Assembly: GCF_016889705.1 (NCBI RefSeq) | Contig: NZ_CP069526.1 | Span: 4,650,001-4,714,000, forward strand | Origin: Amycolatopsis sp. FDAARGOS 1241 | Lineage (GTDB): Bacteria; Actinomycetota; Actinomycetes; Mycobacteriales; Pseudonocardiaceae | Direction: 5' to 3' | DNA: 64,000 bases | In this document: piece by piece, positions 33,581-42,636 of the stretch | How positions within the stretch are numbered: position 1 is the first letter of the stretch | Layout of the letters: every line of letters begins with the position of its first letter | Notes under the pieces: generated by a model | Database searches by the model: none | What the model saw: only the letters and a program-made list of their open reading frames with translations | Told to the model about the DNA's origin: nothing | Program-made: the position numbers and the translations under genes

Positions 33581-34786
33581 TCAGACGGCGACCGGTACGG
33601 CCGTGACCGGGGCGTTCCAGCCGATCTCGTGGCCGGTCAGCCAAGCCGCCTTCTCCGGCTTGGCGAACAGCTTCATCGCCACCGGGAAGAGCAGGTCCCG
33701 CAGGACCCGGCCGAAGGCGCTCGCCGTTTTGCGGTTGTTGGTGCGTTCGGTGTCCTTCATGACGCGGTCGATGCGCGGGCGGCGCAGGGACTCGAACGCG
33801 GCGAACGCTTCGTCCGCAGTCGGCAGGTCGCGCAGGCAGCGGGCCACCTCCACGGCGTCCTCGAGGGACAAGGACGCGCCCTGGCCAGAGCTCGACGACG
33901 GCGCGTGTGCCGCGTCGCCGATGAGCGCGATGCGGCCGCGGTGCCAGGTCGGGACGTGCGGGAGGTACTCGGAAGCCGCCGTGAGCACCAGTTCCCGCGG
34001 TGCGACCGCGTCGATGATCGACGGGACCGCAGAATTGTCGGCCGCGGCGAGTTCGCGGAACCGGCGCAGCCATTCGGCATTTGGCGTTTGCTTCATCTGC
34101 GCGACGGTCAGCGGCTCGGCGCTGGGCAGGTTGATCCACCAGAGGGCGTCGCCGTCGTCGAAGACCTGGTAACCGAAGAAGGCGTGCTTGCCGAACACCA
34201 TGTGCGTCTCGCCGTGGGTCGAAGGCAGGCCGGTGTCGCGGGCCCAGCCGCCCGCGCTGTTGAGGCCGACGAAGCTCGGCTCCGGGGCGTTCGGGTCGAG
34301 CTGGGTGCGCACGGTCGAGCGGATGCCGTCCGCGCCGATGAGCACGTCCGCCCGGGCGCCGGCGCCGTCCGCGAAGTACGCGGTCACGCCGTCGGGGTCC
34401 TGCTCCGCGCGGACCAGCCGTTTGCCGTGCTCGTACCGGATTCCGCGCGACGTGGCCTCGTCGTAGATGTTGCGGTACAGCTCGGCCCGAGCCACCGTGC
34501 GCGCTCCCTCGACGGGAAAGGTCGCCAACCTTTTGCCGGTCCCGCTGCGTAACACCATGCTCGTCATCGGGACACCGATGTCGTCGACGATGTGGCCGGC
34601 GTCGAGCACCTCGAGCGCGCGCCGGCCGTTGGGCGCGATCGACAGGCCGGCGCCGACACCGTCGGCCGTCCGCTCGTGGGCCTCGTGGACGACTGCTTCG
34701 ATGCCGGCCCGCTGCAGGGCCATCGCGGCCACCGGGCCCGCGATCCCGCCGCCGATGATCAAGGCCGTCGTCACCTTGCCGGTCAT
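33581..34786 (-). CDS. FAD-dependent monooxygenase (PHBH fold)
   Basis: Protein of 401 residues. The Rossmann motif is ALIIGGGIAGPVAAMALQRA at the N-terminus, ADVLIGADGIRSTVR (DG motif) near 155 and RIALIGDAAHAPSSSSGQGA (GD motif) near 285. This is the class A flavoprotein hydroxylase/tetracycline-monooxygenase type. The substrate is unknown. The ATG lies 1 base after the PadR stop, with the ribosome site GAGGAG inside the PadR end. Regulation by that PadR is likely. Confidence 0.88.
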   Translation of the reverse strand: MTGKVTTALIIGGGIAGPVAAMALQRAGIEAVVHEAHERTADGVGAGLSIAPNGRRALEVLDAGHIVDDIGVPMTSMVLRSGTGKRLATFPVEGARTVARAELYRNIYDEATSRGIRYEHGKRLVRAEQDPDGVTAYFADGAGARADVLIGADGIRSTVRTQLDPNAPEPSFVGLNSAGGWARDTGLPSTHGETHMVFGKHAFFGYQVFDDGDALWWINLPSAEPLTVAQMKQTPNAEWLRRFRELAAADNSAVPSIIDAVAPRELVLTAASEYLPHVPTWHRGRIALIGDAAHAPSSSSGQGASLSLEDAVEVARCLRDLPTADEAFAAFESLRRPRIDRVMKDTERTNNRKTASAFGRVLRDLLFPVAMKLFAKPEKAAWLTGHEIGWNAPVTAVPVAV

Positions 34787-34787
34787 G

Positions 34788-35384
34788 TCACTTCTCCTCG
34801 TAGAACTCGCGCCACATGCGGCCGTAGCCGCCGGGCTGGTTGATTTCCCCGATGAACCGCCGGACGAAGTCCAGCTCCGTGGTCAGCATCGCGACCCGGA
34901 ACTCCTCCTCGATCAGGAACAGCCGGCTGACGCCCTCGGCCAGCGAGCGGTCGATGACGCCCCGCGCTTCGGCGATCTGCTCGGCCAGCTCGTCCGCGCG
35001 GATACGCAGCCGCGGCACGACCTCACTCGGCGGCAGTCCGGCGACCAGCGACAACGCGGCGATGAAGCTCGGGTACTCGCGCTGCGGCTGCTCGATCAGC
35101 TCGCACAACCAGTCGTGCAGTTCGGCGCGGCCGGCGTCGGTGAGCGCGTAGACCGTGCGCTCCGGCCGGGAGCCGTCCCGCTCGGTTTCCCACGGGGCGA
35201 CGAAGCCCGCCTTGGCCAGCTGCTGCACGACCATGTAGAGCGAGCCGTGGTTGTACTTGATGGACCGCTCGTCGCCGTTCGACTTCAGGGTCCGCCCCAG
35301 CTCGTAGGGGTGCATCGGCTGCCGGCTCAGGTACGCCAGCACCGCCAGCCCGAGCAGGTTGGACACCTTCCGCCGGGTCGCCAT
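34788..35384 (-). CDS. PadR-family regulator
   Basis: Protein of 198 residues. The winged helix has LLGLAVLAYLSRQPMHPYEL and NHGSLYMVVQQLAKAGFVAP, then ERTVYALTDAGRAEL, typical of PadR. The long C-terminal helical domain marks the PadR-s2 type. The ATG at 35384 has GGAGG 5 bases upstream. PadR proteins respond to phenolics or drugs; here the downstream partner is a flavin monooxygenase. Confidence 0.88.
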   Translation of the reverse strand: MATRRKVSNLLGLAVLAYLSRQPMHPYELGRTLKSNGDERSIKYNHGSLYMVVQQLAKAGFVAPWETERDGSRPERTVYALTDAGRAELHDWLCELIEQPQREYPSFIAALSLVAGLPPSEVVPRLRIRADELAEQIAEARGVIDRSLAEGVSRLFLIEEEFRVAMLTTELDFVRRFIGEINQPGGYGRMWREFYEEK

Positions 35385-35434
35385 CTCATCCTCCGCAGGT
35401 CTGTTCCGATCCGTACGAGTACTATCCAGGATCG

Positions 35435-35467
35435 ACTAGTCAGGGTCAACTAATTGATACCAACTAG
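35435..35467. promoter_or_regulatory. Possible PadR operator
   Basis: The spacer upstream of padR is AT-richer than its surroundings and carries ACTAGT, TCAACTAATTGA and AACTAG in 33 bases (35435-35467). These include several short inverted repeats (TAGT/ACTA, TCAA/TTGA). An autoregulatory site is plausible. Confidence 0.35.
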
Positions 35468-35804
35468 CTGGACGGGCAGCAGCTGATAAGACGAGGTTGA
35501 GGCGGAAGAGCAAGTGTGGCGACGTGGGTGTCGAGCGCGCTTGCGCCGTGGACGCAGCCGCGCAGGGCTGCCCGGATGATCACCGGGGCGCCGACGCGGT
35601 CGAAGCCGTCGTCGGCGCCCCGGCCGTCGGGTTGGCACCCTGCTCGTCCGGTCACCGGACCCGAGGAAACGCGTCGCACCGTGGGCGGGAGCGAGCTGCT
35701 CGTTCGCGCCGTGGCCGAGACCGGCGTATACGGACCGGCCGCGGCGCCTCGGGAATCAGCGACGAGCGGGGGAACCGTCCACAGTGCTCGGTGGTCCGGG
35801 CCGG
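35468..35804. other. Region without a recognisable gene
   Basis: About 340 bases between the PadR promoter and the SDR stop. Open frames on both strands read as Arg/Ser/Pro-rich noise. I see no conserved motif or repeat. Confidence 0.5.
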
Positions 35805-36644
35805 TCAGGAAGCCGTGGTCGAACGGCTGAGCTCCTCCCAGGCGCCGGCGTCGGCGAGCACGGCTTCGTGGTGGTTGCGCAGCCCCTCGAGCGCGTCTTC
35901 GCCGAGGAGGAAGTGCAGCGGCGGGTTCTCGGCGTCGAGCACCTCGAGGATCGCCGCGGCGCCCTTCGCGGGGTCGTTCGGCTCCTGCCCCACCACGCTC
36001 TTGACCATCCGCCGCAGCTCGCCCGAGGTCGCGTCGTAGGCCGGGTTCTCCGGGGTCCACTGCAGACTCGTGCTGAACTGGGTGCGGAACATCCCCGGCT
36101 CCACCACCACGACCCGGATGCCCAGCGGGGAAAGCTCGATCGACAGCGCCTCACCCAGTGCCACGAGCGCGTGCTTGGTGGCGTTGTAGCCGCTCAGGCC
36201 CGGGAAGGTCATCACGCCGCCGAGCGAGCTCATCACCACGATCGTCCCGCTCCCCTGCTCGCGCATCACGGGGAGGACGGCCTGGGTCAGTTCCACCGCA
36301 CCGAAGTAGTTGACGTCGAACATGCTGCGCAGGTGTTCGACCGAGGTTTCCTCGACAGCACCGATGACGCTGATCCCGGCGTTGTTCACCAGAACGTCGA
36401 TGCGGCCGAACACGGCCAGCGTCGCGTCCACCGCGGCGCGGATGGATGCGGGGTCGGTGACGTCCATCGCCGCGGTGCTGATCCGGTCGCCGCCCGCCTG
36501 CGCGAGGTCGGCGAGGGTCTCCGGGCGGCGCGCGGTGGCCATCACCTGGTCACCGGCGGCCAGTGCGGCCCGCACGAGCTCCCGGCCGAAGCCGCTCGAG
36601 CAGCCCGAGATCAGCCAGACGCGGCCCGGTGTGTCGTTCGTCAT
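35805..36644 (-). CDS. Short-chain dehydrogenase/reductase
   Basis: Protein of 279 residues. The cofactor loop is WLISGCSSGFGRELV, then VLVNNAGISVIGAVEE, the catalytic Ser region TIVVMSSLGGVMTFPG and YNATKHALVALGEAL with Tyr and Lys. The form TGxxxGxG is changed to SGCSSGFG, common in this classical-SDR subgroup. The ATG at 36644 has GAAAGG 7 bases upstream; the ATG at 36650 is too close to it. Divergent from a LysR gene that probably controls it. Confidence 0.88.
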   Translation of the reverse strand: MTNDTPGRVWLISGCSSGFGRELVRAALAAGDQVMATARRPETLADLAQAGGDRISTAAMDVTDPASIRAAVDATLAVFGRIDVLVNNAGISVIGAVEETSVEHLRSMFDVNYFGAVELTQAVLPVMREQGSGTIVVMSSLGGVMTFPGLSGYNATKHALVALGEALSIELSPLGIRVVVVEPGMFRTQFSTSLQWTPENPAYDATSGELRRMVKSVVGQEPNDPAKGAAAILEVLDAENPPLHFLLGEDALEGLRNHHEAVLADAGAWEELSRSTTAS

Positions 36645-36732
36645 TCCCATGCCTTTCACGTTGGTGTTTACCGAGGTCAATGGTCGTCTCACCACCTCCG
36701 AGCCGTCCAACACCGGTTACCTGTCGTAGTTG

Positions 36733-36744
36733 TAGGCTTTTCCT
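36733..36744 (+). promoter_or_regulatory. Leaderless promoter of the LysR gene
   Basis: TAGGCT (36733-36738) is followed after 6 bases by the GTG at 36745. There is no ribosome site. Confidence 0.4.
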
Positions 36745-37647
36745 GTGACCCCTGATCTTCGGCAGCTGAGGTATTTCGTCGCTGTCGCGGAGGAGTCCAG
36801 CTATACGCGTGCCGCCGAACGGCTCATGATCAGCCAGCAGTCGTTGTCCCAGCAGATGACGCTCCTGGAACGCATTCTCGGCGTGAAGCTCCTCGACCGC
36901 GACACCCGGGGCACCAGCCTGACGGCGGTCGGCGCGTTGTTCCTCCCCGAGGCTCGCGCGGTGCTCACCCGGGCCGACGAAGCGTTCGACGTCGTGGCGC
37001 GGGCCGCGCGAGGTGAGGCAGGCAGCCTCTGCCTGGCTTTCCTCGCCACCACCACGAACTACCTGCTGCCTCCGGTGGTGCGGGCCGTCCGGCAACGGCT
37101 CCCGGAACTCCGGCTGACCACGGAAGAGACGTCGATCGCCCTGCTGGTCGAGGGGCTGCGGAAAGGCCACTACGACGTCGCGTTCACCCGGCCGCCGCTC
37201 GTGAGCGGCCTGGAAACCCGGACGCTCGTCAGTGAGCCGGTGTGCGCCGTGCTGCCCGAAGGGCACCCGCTGGCCGATCGCGCCGAGCTGAGCCTCGCCG
37301 AACTGGCCGGCGAACGCTGGGTGCTGACCCCGCGCAGTTCCTGGGAACCGTGGCACGAGGCGTTCGACAAATCCTTCCAGGCGGCCGGATTCGTCCCCGA
37401 TGTGGTCCACCGGGACGCGAGCGTCCAAGCGCTGCTCGCACTCGTCACCGCCGGAGTCGGCATCACGCGGCTCGCCCGATCGGCGGGCAGCCTGCGCCGC
37501 ACCGGCGTGGTGTTCGTGCCGATCACCGGAGAATTCGTGTCGACCGAGATGGTCTGGTTGTCGGGCAACAACTCCGCGGCGTTGCGAGCGCTGCTGGACG
37601 TCGTCACCGAGGTGGCCGCCTCGACCGACTTCACCCAGGCGGGCTGA
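36745..37647 (+). CDS. LysR-family regulator
   Basis: Protein of 300 residues. The N-terminal helix-turn-helix reads LRQLRYFVAVAEESSYTRAA then SQQSLSQQMTLLERILGVKL, the canonical LysR start. A periplasmic-binding-like effector domain follows (residues about 90-295). It is divergent from the SDR gene with a spacer of 100 bases, the usual arrangement of a LysR protein and its target. Confidence 0.9.
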   Translation: MTPDLRQLRYFVAVAEESSYTRAAERLMISQQSLSQQMTLLERILGVKLLDRDTRGTSLTAVGALFLPEARAVLTRADEAFDVVARAARGEAGSLCLAFLATTTNYLLPPVVRAVRQRLPELRLTTEETSIALLVEGLRKGHYDVAFTRPPLVSGLETRTLVSEPVCAVLPEGHPLADRAELSLAELAGERWVLTPRSSWEPWHEAFDKSFQAAGFVPDVVHRDASVQALLALVTAGVGITRLARSAGSLRRTGVVFVPITGEFVSTEMVWLSGNNSAALRALLDVVTEVAASTDFTQAG

Positions 37648-37751
37648 CTGTCCGGCTCCGAACGCAGGGAAACCGGCGAGGGGCGCTCAAGCCACTGTGG
37701 ACGGTCGCGCGAGCGCGCCGTCGGTGTGTGCGGTTTTCGCAGGAGGCCGCG

Positions 37752-38174
37752 TCAGGCGATGGCCGCGTATGCGCTGACGTGCTCGACGTGCATCCGCACG
37801 AGCAGCATGCCGGGAACGCTGTTGCGTTCGCCGAACTCGACGGCGCGCTCCTGGCCCATGTACCGCGCGGCGATGTTCGTCGCCCAGGTGCGCAGTTGTC
37901 CGGGGTCCTCGGAAATCTCCGTGTGTCCCCACAGCACCGCGTGGGAGTACGGGGGTATTTCGTCGTCGATGCACATCGCGGCGCGTCCGTCGCGGGTGAG
38001 GTCGTGGGCCTTCGCGGTCACGTTCTCCGTGGTGAAGACGAGGTCGTCACCGTCGAGGAGGAACCACACGGGTGCGATGTGGGGGCCGCCGTCCGCCCGT
38101 ACGGTGGCCAGCTTGCCGGTGCGCGTACCTTTCGCGATGAACGCCTTCCACTCGTTCTCTTCCATTTTGGTCAT
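37752..38174 (-). CDS. PPOX-class (pyridoxamine oxidase-fold) protein
   Basis: Protein of 140 residues with a split-barrel flavin-binding fold. Visible parts are GKLATVRADGGPHIAPVWF near 20, DDLVFTTENVTAKAHDLTRD near 45, AAMCIDDEIPPYSHAVLWG and ARYMGQERAVEFGERN. The small size and the sequence pattern fit F420-dependent or FMN-binding actinobacterial PPOX proteins. Starts at 38174, 38165 or 38186 are possible; none has a strong ribosome site. Confidence 0.82.
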   Translation of the reverse strand: MTKMEENEWKAFIAKGTRTGKLATVRADGGPHIAPVWFLLDGDDLVFTTENVTAKAHDLTRDGRAAMCIDDEIPPYSHAVLWGHTEISEDPGQLRTWATNIAARYMGQERAVEFGERNSVPGMLLVRMHVEHVSAYAAIA

Positions 38175-38305
38175 GCCGTTCAGCATCCGTCCGCGCCGCA
38201 GCCGAAGCAAGGCGGCCGGCGCCACGGCCGAAGACCTCCCCGTGCCGCCGGAGCCGCCATAAACTGGTCTCTCGGCGGGAGCGAGCCGGCGACGCCGGAG
38301 AGCTG

Positions 38306-41122
38306 GTGGACGGAGGCGATCGGGTGCTGCTGGGCCGGCATCGGGAGCGCGCAACGCTCGACAGGCTGGTCGAAGCCGTGCGAGCGGGGCGGGGTCGCGC
38401 ACTGCTGGTGGTCGGCGAACCCGGCGTGGGCAAGACGGCGCTGCTGCAGTACGTGGCCGCACACGCCGGCGAGTGCCGGGTGCTACGCACGGCCGGGGTC
38501 CAGGCCGAGATGGAGCTGCCGTTCGCGGGCCTGCACCAGCTGTGCGTGCCGCTGCTGGACCGGCTAGATCGCCTTCCGGCCCCGCAGCGTCAGGCGCTGG
38601 GCATCGCCTTCGGCCTGACCGAGGGTCCGGCCCCGGACCGGCTCCTCGTCGGGCTCGCCGTGCTGGGGCTGCTGGCGGAGGCCGGTGCCGAGCGCCCGCT
38701 GCTGTGCCTCGTCGACGACCTGCAGTGGCTGGATCGCGCTTCGACCCACGCGCTGGCGGTCGCGGCACGCCGGTTGTTCGCGGATTCCGTGGGCCTGGTC
38801 TTCGCGACGCGAAACCGGGAGCCGGGCGCCGTGCTGGTCGGGCTCACCGAACTGCCCGTCCCGGGATTGCCGGCCGGCGACGCTCGGGCGCTGCTGCGGG
38901 CGGCGCTGCCGGGACCGGTGGACGAGCGCGTGGTGGAGCAGATCGTGGCGGACACCGGGGGGAATCCCCTGGCGTTGCTGGAGCTTCCGCGGAACCTGCC
39001 GCCGACCGAGCTGGCCGGCGGGTTCGGGCTGCCGGCCGGCCGGGTGCTGCCGGGCGGGGTCGAGCCAGCGTTCCGCCACCGGGTCGCACGGCTGCCGGAA
39101 GCGTCGCGGCGGCTGCTGCTGGTCGCGGCGGCCGACCCGCTCGGCGACGCGGTACTGGTGTGGGACGCCGCCGCACGGCTGGGGGTGGGCGTGGACGCGG
39201 CGGTCCCGGCCGTGGCCGCGGGGCTCGTCGAGTTCGGCGCGCGGGTTTCGTTCCGCCATCCGCTCGTGCGCTCGGCGATCTACGACGGCGCCACCGAGCG
39301 GCAACGGCGGCGGGCGCACCGGGCGCTGGCCGAGTGCACGGACCCCACGTCCGACCCGGATCGCCGGGCCTGGCACCGCGCCCGGGCCGTCACCGGGCCG
39401 GACGACGAGGTTGCGGCCGAGCTGGAACAGTCGGCGAGCCGCGCGCAGGCACGCGGCGGTCTGCCCGCCGCCGCGGCGTTCCTGGCTCGGGCGGTCGAGC
39501 TCACCCGCGACCCGGCGAGGCGGGCCGAGCGCGCGCTCGCCTCCGCGCGGGCAGCACTCGACGCGGGCGCCCCCGAAACGGCGCTCGGCCTCTTGTCGGT
39601 GGCGCAGGCCGGCCACCTCGGCGACCTGCACCACGCGAAGGTCAACCTGCTCCGGGCGGAGGTGGCGTTCGCGGTCAGCCGCGGCGCGGAGGCGCCGATG
39701 CTGCTGTTGAAGACGGCTCAGCAGCTCGAGTCGTTCGACGCGCGCCTGGCCAGGGACACCTACCTGGAAGCCCTGTCCGCGGCGCGGTTCGCGCTCCACC
39801 TCGCCGTCGGCGGTTCTGTCGTGGAAGTGGCGGAGGCGGCTCGACGCGCTCCCGCGGCACCGAAACCGCCCGTCCCGGCGGACCTGCTCCTCGACGGCCT
39901 GGCCGCTCGTGACACGGGAGAGCTCGCCGCCGGCAGCCACCTGCTGAAGCGCGCACTGCGCGGGTTCTGCGACGCCGCCGACGCCGGCGCGGACGACTTG
40001 CGCTGGCTCTGGCTGGCCGGCACGACGGCGCCCGATCTGTGGGACTACCGGAGCTGGGAGCGGCTCGCGACGCACCACGTCGAGCGAGCTCGCGCGGCCG
40101 GGGCGCTCACCACGCTGCCCTTGGCCGTGACCTCGCGGGTGGCGGTGCACGTGGTCCTGGGCGAGCTGGCCGAGGCGGCCCCGCTGGTGGGCGAGATCGA
40201 CGTCCTCGCCTACGCGATCGGAGTCGGGCTCGCGCCTTACGCAGCGGTCATGCTGGCCGCCTGGCAGGGCCGGGCGGAGGAGACCGCGCGGCTGGTCGCC
40301 GCCACCCGCGGTGAAGTGCTGGCCCGGGGGGAAGGCGCCGGAGCACAGATTTACGCCTGGGCGGAGGCGCTGCTGGGCAACAGCCTGGGCCGCTATGGCG
40401 ACGTGGTGGCCGCGACCGACCTCGTCGAGCGCGAGCCACTGCTGGTCGGCGCCGGTCTGTGGATGATGGCCGAACGCATCGAAGCGACAGTCCGAAATGG
40501 ACAGCCGCGGACGGCCGCCAAGGCGTTGCAGCGGCTGTCCGCGCACACCCGGGTCAGCGGCACGGATTGGGCGCTCGGCATCGAGGCGCGGTGCCGGGCC
40601 CTGGGCACCGACGGCACGGTCGCGGAGGACAACTACCGGGAGGCGATCCACCGCCTCGGCCGGACGCGGGTGCGCGGCGAACTGGCGCGAGCCCACCTGC
40701 TGTACGGCGAGTGGCTGCGGCGCGGCCGGCGGCGACGCGCGGCGCGCGAACAGTTGCGCACCGCGCACGACCTGTTCACGGAGATGGGGATGACCGCGTT
40801 CGCCCGCCGGGCGGAGCGTGAGCTGCTCCCCGGTGGGGACCTGCCGCGCCGGCGCGTCGCCGGAGGAGGTCAGGAGCTCACCGCGCAGGAGGCACAGATC
40901 TCCTGGCTGGTGCGCGAAGGCCTGTCGAACGCCGAGATCGGGACGCGGTTGTTCCTCAGCCCGCGCACGGTGGAATGGCACCTGGGCAAGGTGTTCGGCA
41001 AACTCGGCGTCACGTCGCGCAAGCAACTGCGCGCCTTGCCGCGGCCGGCGGAACCCGGGTACGCCCCAGGGACGGCCGGGGTGTCACCCGGGTTCGGGTC
41101 CGACCGGCCCGGTCCACCGTGA
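38306..41122 (+). CDS. Large LuxR-family (LAL) ATPase regulator 2
   Basis: Protein of 938 residues with the same layout as the gene at 30681: Walker A GEPGVGKT near 40, LLCLVDDLQWLD near 135, helical middle, and a LuxR helix-turn-helix near 860-910 (ELTAQEAQISWLVREGLSNA, then EIGTRLFLSPRTVEWHLGKV). A GTG at 38324 with GGAGG 7 bases upstream is an equally good start. The stop is 4 bases before the paoA-like gene, so the regulator and the aldehyde oxidoreductase may be co-transcribed. Confidence 0.88.
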   Translation: MDGGDRVLLGRHRERATLDRLVEAVRAGRGRALLVVGEPGVGKTALLQYVAAHAGECRVLRTAGVQAEMELPFAGLHQLCVPLLDRLDRLPAPQRQALGIAFGLTEGPAPDRLLVGLAVLGLLAEAGAERPLLCLVDDLQWLDRASTHALAVAARRLFADSVGLVFATRNREPGAVLVGLTELPVPGLPAGDARALLRAALPGPVDERVVEQIVADTGGNPLALLELPRNLPPTELAGGFGLPAGRVLPGGVEPAFRHRVARLPEASRRLLLVAAADPLGDAVLVWDAAARLGVGVDAAVPAVAAGLVEFGARVSFRHPLVRSAIYDGATERQRRRAHRALAECTDPTSDPDRRAWHRARAVTGPDDEVAAELEQSASRAQARGGLPAAAAFLARAVELTRDPARRAERALASARAALDAGAPETALGLLSVAQAGHLGDLHHAKVNLLRAEVAFAVSRGAEAPMLLLKTAQQLESFDARLARDTYLEALSAARFALHLAVGGSVVEVAEAARRAPAAPKPPVPADLLLDGLAARDTGELAAGSHLLKRALRGFCDAADAGADDLRWLWLAGTTAPDLWDYRSWERLATHHVERARAAGALTTLPLAVTSRVAVHVVLGELAEAAPLVGEIDVLAYAIGVGLAPYAAVMLAAWQGRAEETARLVAATRGEVLARGEGAGAQIYAWAEALLGNSLGRYGDVVAATDLVEREPLLVGAGLWMMAERIEATVRNGQPRTAAKALQRLSAHTRVSGTDWALGIEARCRALGTDGTVAEDNYREAIHRLGRTRVRGELARAHLLYGEWLRRGRRRRAAREQLRTAHDLFTEMGMTAFARRAERELLPGGDLPRRRVAGGGQELTAQEAQISWLVREGLSNAEIGTRLFLSPRTVEWHLGKVFGKLGVTSRKQLRALPRPAEPGYAPGTAGVSPGFGSDRPGPP

Positions 41123-41126
41123 GGGC

Positions 41127-41663
41127 ATGACTTCCACGCCCAAGCTGCACACGGCGTCGCGAACTTCAGCCCCGGACGCCACCGAAACCACCACGGCGCT
41201 CGTCGTGAACGGAGAACCGCGGGTGGTGGTCGCCGACACGCGCGTCACCCTGCTCGACGCCCTGCGCGACCGACTGGGTCTCACCGGCACCAAGAAGGGC
41301 TGCGACCAGGGCGCGTGCGGTGCGTGCACGATCCACGTCGACGGACGGCGGGTGCTGTCCTGCCTGATGCTGGTGGCGCAGTGCGAAGGCCGCGAAGTGA
41401 CCACCATCGAAGGACTGGCCCGGGACGGGCGCCCGCACCCGGTGCAGGACGCGTTCGTCCGCCACGACGGGTTCCAGTGCGGCTACTGCACGCCCGGCCA
41501 GATCATGTCGGCGGTGGCGCTGCTGGCCGAGGGCCGCGCGGGCACCGACGAGGACGTCCGCGAGTTCATGAGCGGGAACCTCTGCCGCTGCGCCGCGTAC
41601 CCCCACATCGTGGCCGCGATCCGTGAAGTGGCGGACACCGGAGGCACCGATGCGCACCTTTGA
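41127..41663 (+). CDS. paoA: Aldehyde oxidoreductase 2Fe-2S subunit (PaoA/YagT type)
   Basis: Protein of 178 residues. The first 2Fe-2S site is GCDQGACGACTIHVDGRRVL near 60-80; the second is FQCGYCTPGQI near 117 and NLCRCAAYPHIVAAI near 152. Unlike the E. coli protein, no twin-arginine signal is visible, so a cytoplasmic enzyme is likely. The ATG overlaps the region just after the LAL stop (GTGAGGGC spacer). It passes electrons between the molybdenum and FAD subunits. Confidence 0.9.
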   Translation: MTSTPKLHTASRTSAPDATETTTALVVNGEPRVVVADTRVTLLDALRDRLGLTGTKKGCDQGACGACTIHVDGRRVLSCLMLVAQCEGREVTTIEGLARDGRPHPVQDAFVRHDGFQCGYCTPGQIMSAVALLAEGRAGTDEDVREFMSGNLCRCAAYPHIVAAIREVADTGGTDAHL

Positions 41664-42636
41664 GTACGTCCGGGCGTCCGGCGTCGCCGACGCACTCGCG
41701 GCCGCGCAGCACGCCGGCTCTGCCTACCTCGCCGGCGGCACCACCCAGCTCGACCTGATGAAGGACGGCGTCCTCGCGCCCGAGCGGCTGGTCGACATCA
41801 CCCGGTTGCCGCTGCGCGGGATCGTGCGCACCGGCCAGGCGCTGTACGTCGGCGCGCTGACCACGATGGAGGAGCTGGCAGCGGACCCGATTGTCGTCCG
41901 GCGGCTGCCCGTGGTGCGCGAAGCGCTCCTGCTCGGAGCCTCCGTGCAGCTGCGCAACGCGGCCACGGTCGGGGGCAACCTGTTGCAGCGCACGCGGTGC
42001 CGGTACTTCCGCGACCCGGCGGTCACCGCTTGCAACAAGCGGGCGCCGGGCTCCGGCTGCGCCGCCGTCACCGGACCCGCCCGGATGCACGCCATCCTCG
42101 GCGTGAGCGAGCGGTGCATCGCCCTGCACGCGTCCGACCTCGCCGTCGCCCTCGTGGCGCTGGACGCCTCGGTGCACGTCGAGGCCACCGGGGGCGCGCG
42201 CAGCGTGCCGTTCACGGAGTTCTACACCGAGGCGGGCACGGCACCGGAGACCGAAAACGTGCTGGCGCCCGGAGAACTGATCACCGCCGTCGAAATCCCG
42301 CTCCTGCCGGAGACCGCGCGCTCGGGCTACCTGAAAGTACGCGATCGGGTGTCGTACGAATTCGCGCTCGTCTCGGTGGCGGCCGCACTCGAGGTCGAGG
42401 ACGAGGTCGTGCGCACCGCGCGGATCGGACTGGGTGGTGTGGGCTCGAAACCGTGGCGGTCCACAGCGGCCGAGGACGCGCTGCGCGGCTCACCGGCGAG
42501 CGTCGAAAAGTTCCGCGAGGCCGCGGCGGCCGCGGTCAGCGGGGCGTGGACCGTGCCGGGCACCGCGTTCAAAGTCGAGCTGGCCCAGCGAGCGCTGGTC
42601 CGGCAGCTCCTGACGGTTTCGGAGAGTTCCCCATGA
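41650..42636 (+). CDS. paoB: Aldehyde oxidoreductase FAD subunit with extra Fe-S loop (PaoB/YagS type)
   Basis: Protein of 328 residues. FAD-binding motifs are AYLAGGTTQLDLMK near 30 and ATVGGNLLQ near 110. The Cys-rich insertion RCRYFRDPAVTACNKRAPGS, then GCAA and ERCIALHASDLAVAL, is the [4Fe-4S]-binding loop known from PaoB. The start at 41650 has GGAGG upstream and overlaps paoA by 14 bases. Confidence 0.9.
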   Translation: MRTFEYVRASGVADALAAAQHAGSAYLAGGTTQLDLMKDGVLAPERLVDITRLPLRGIVRTGQALYVGALTTMEELAADPIVVRRLPVVREALLLGASVQLRNAATVGGNLLQRTRCRYFRDPAVTACNKRAPGSGCAAVTGPARMHAILGVSERCIALHASDLAVALVALDASVHVEATGGARSVPFTEFYTEAGTAPETENVLAPGELITAVEIPLLPETARSGYLKVRDRVSYEFALVSVAAALEVEDEVVRTARIGLGGVGSKPWRSTAAEDALRGSPASVEKFREAAAAAVSGAWTVPGTAFKVELAQRALVRQLLTVSESSP

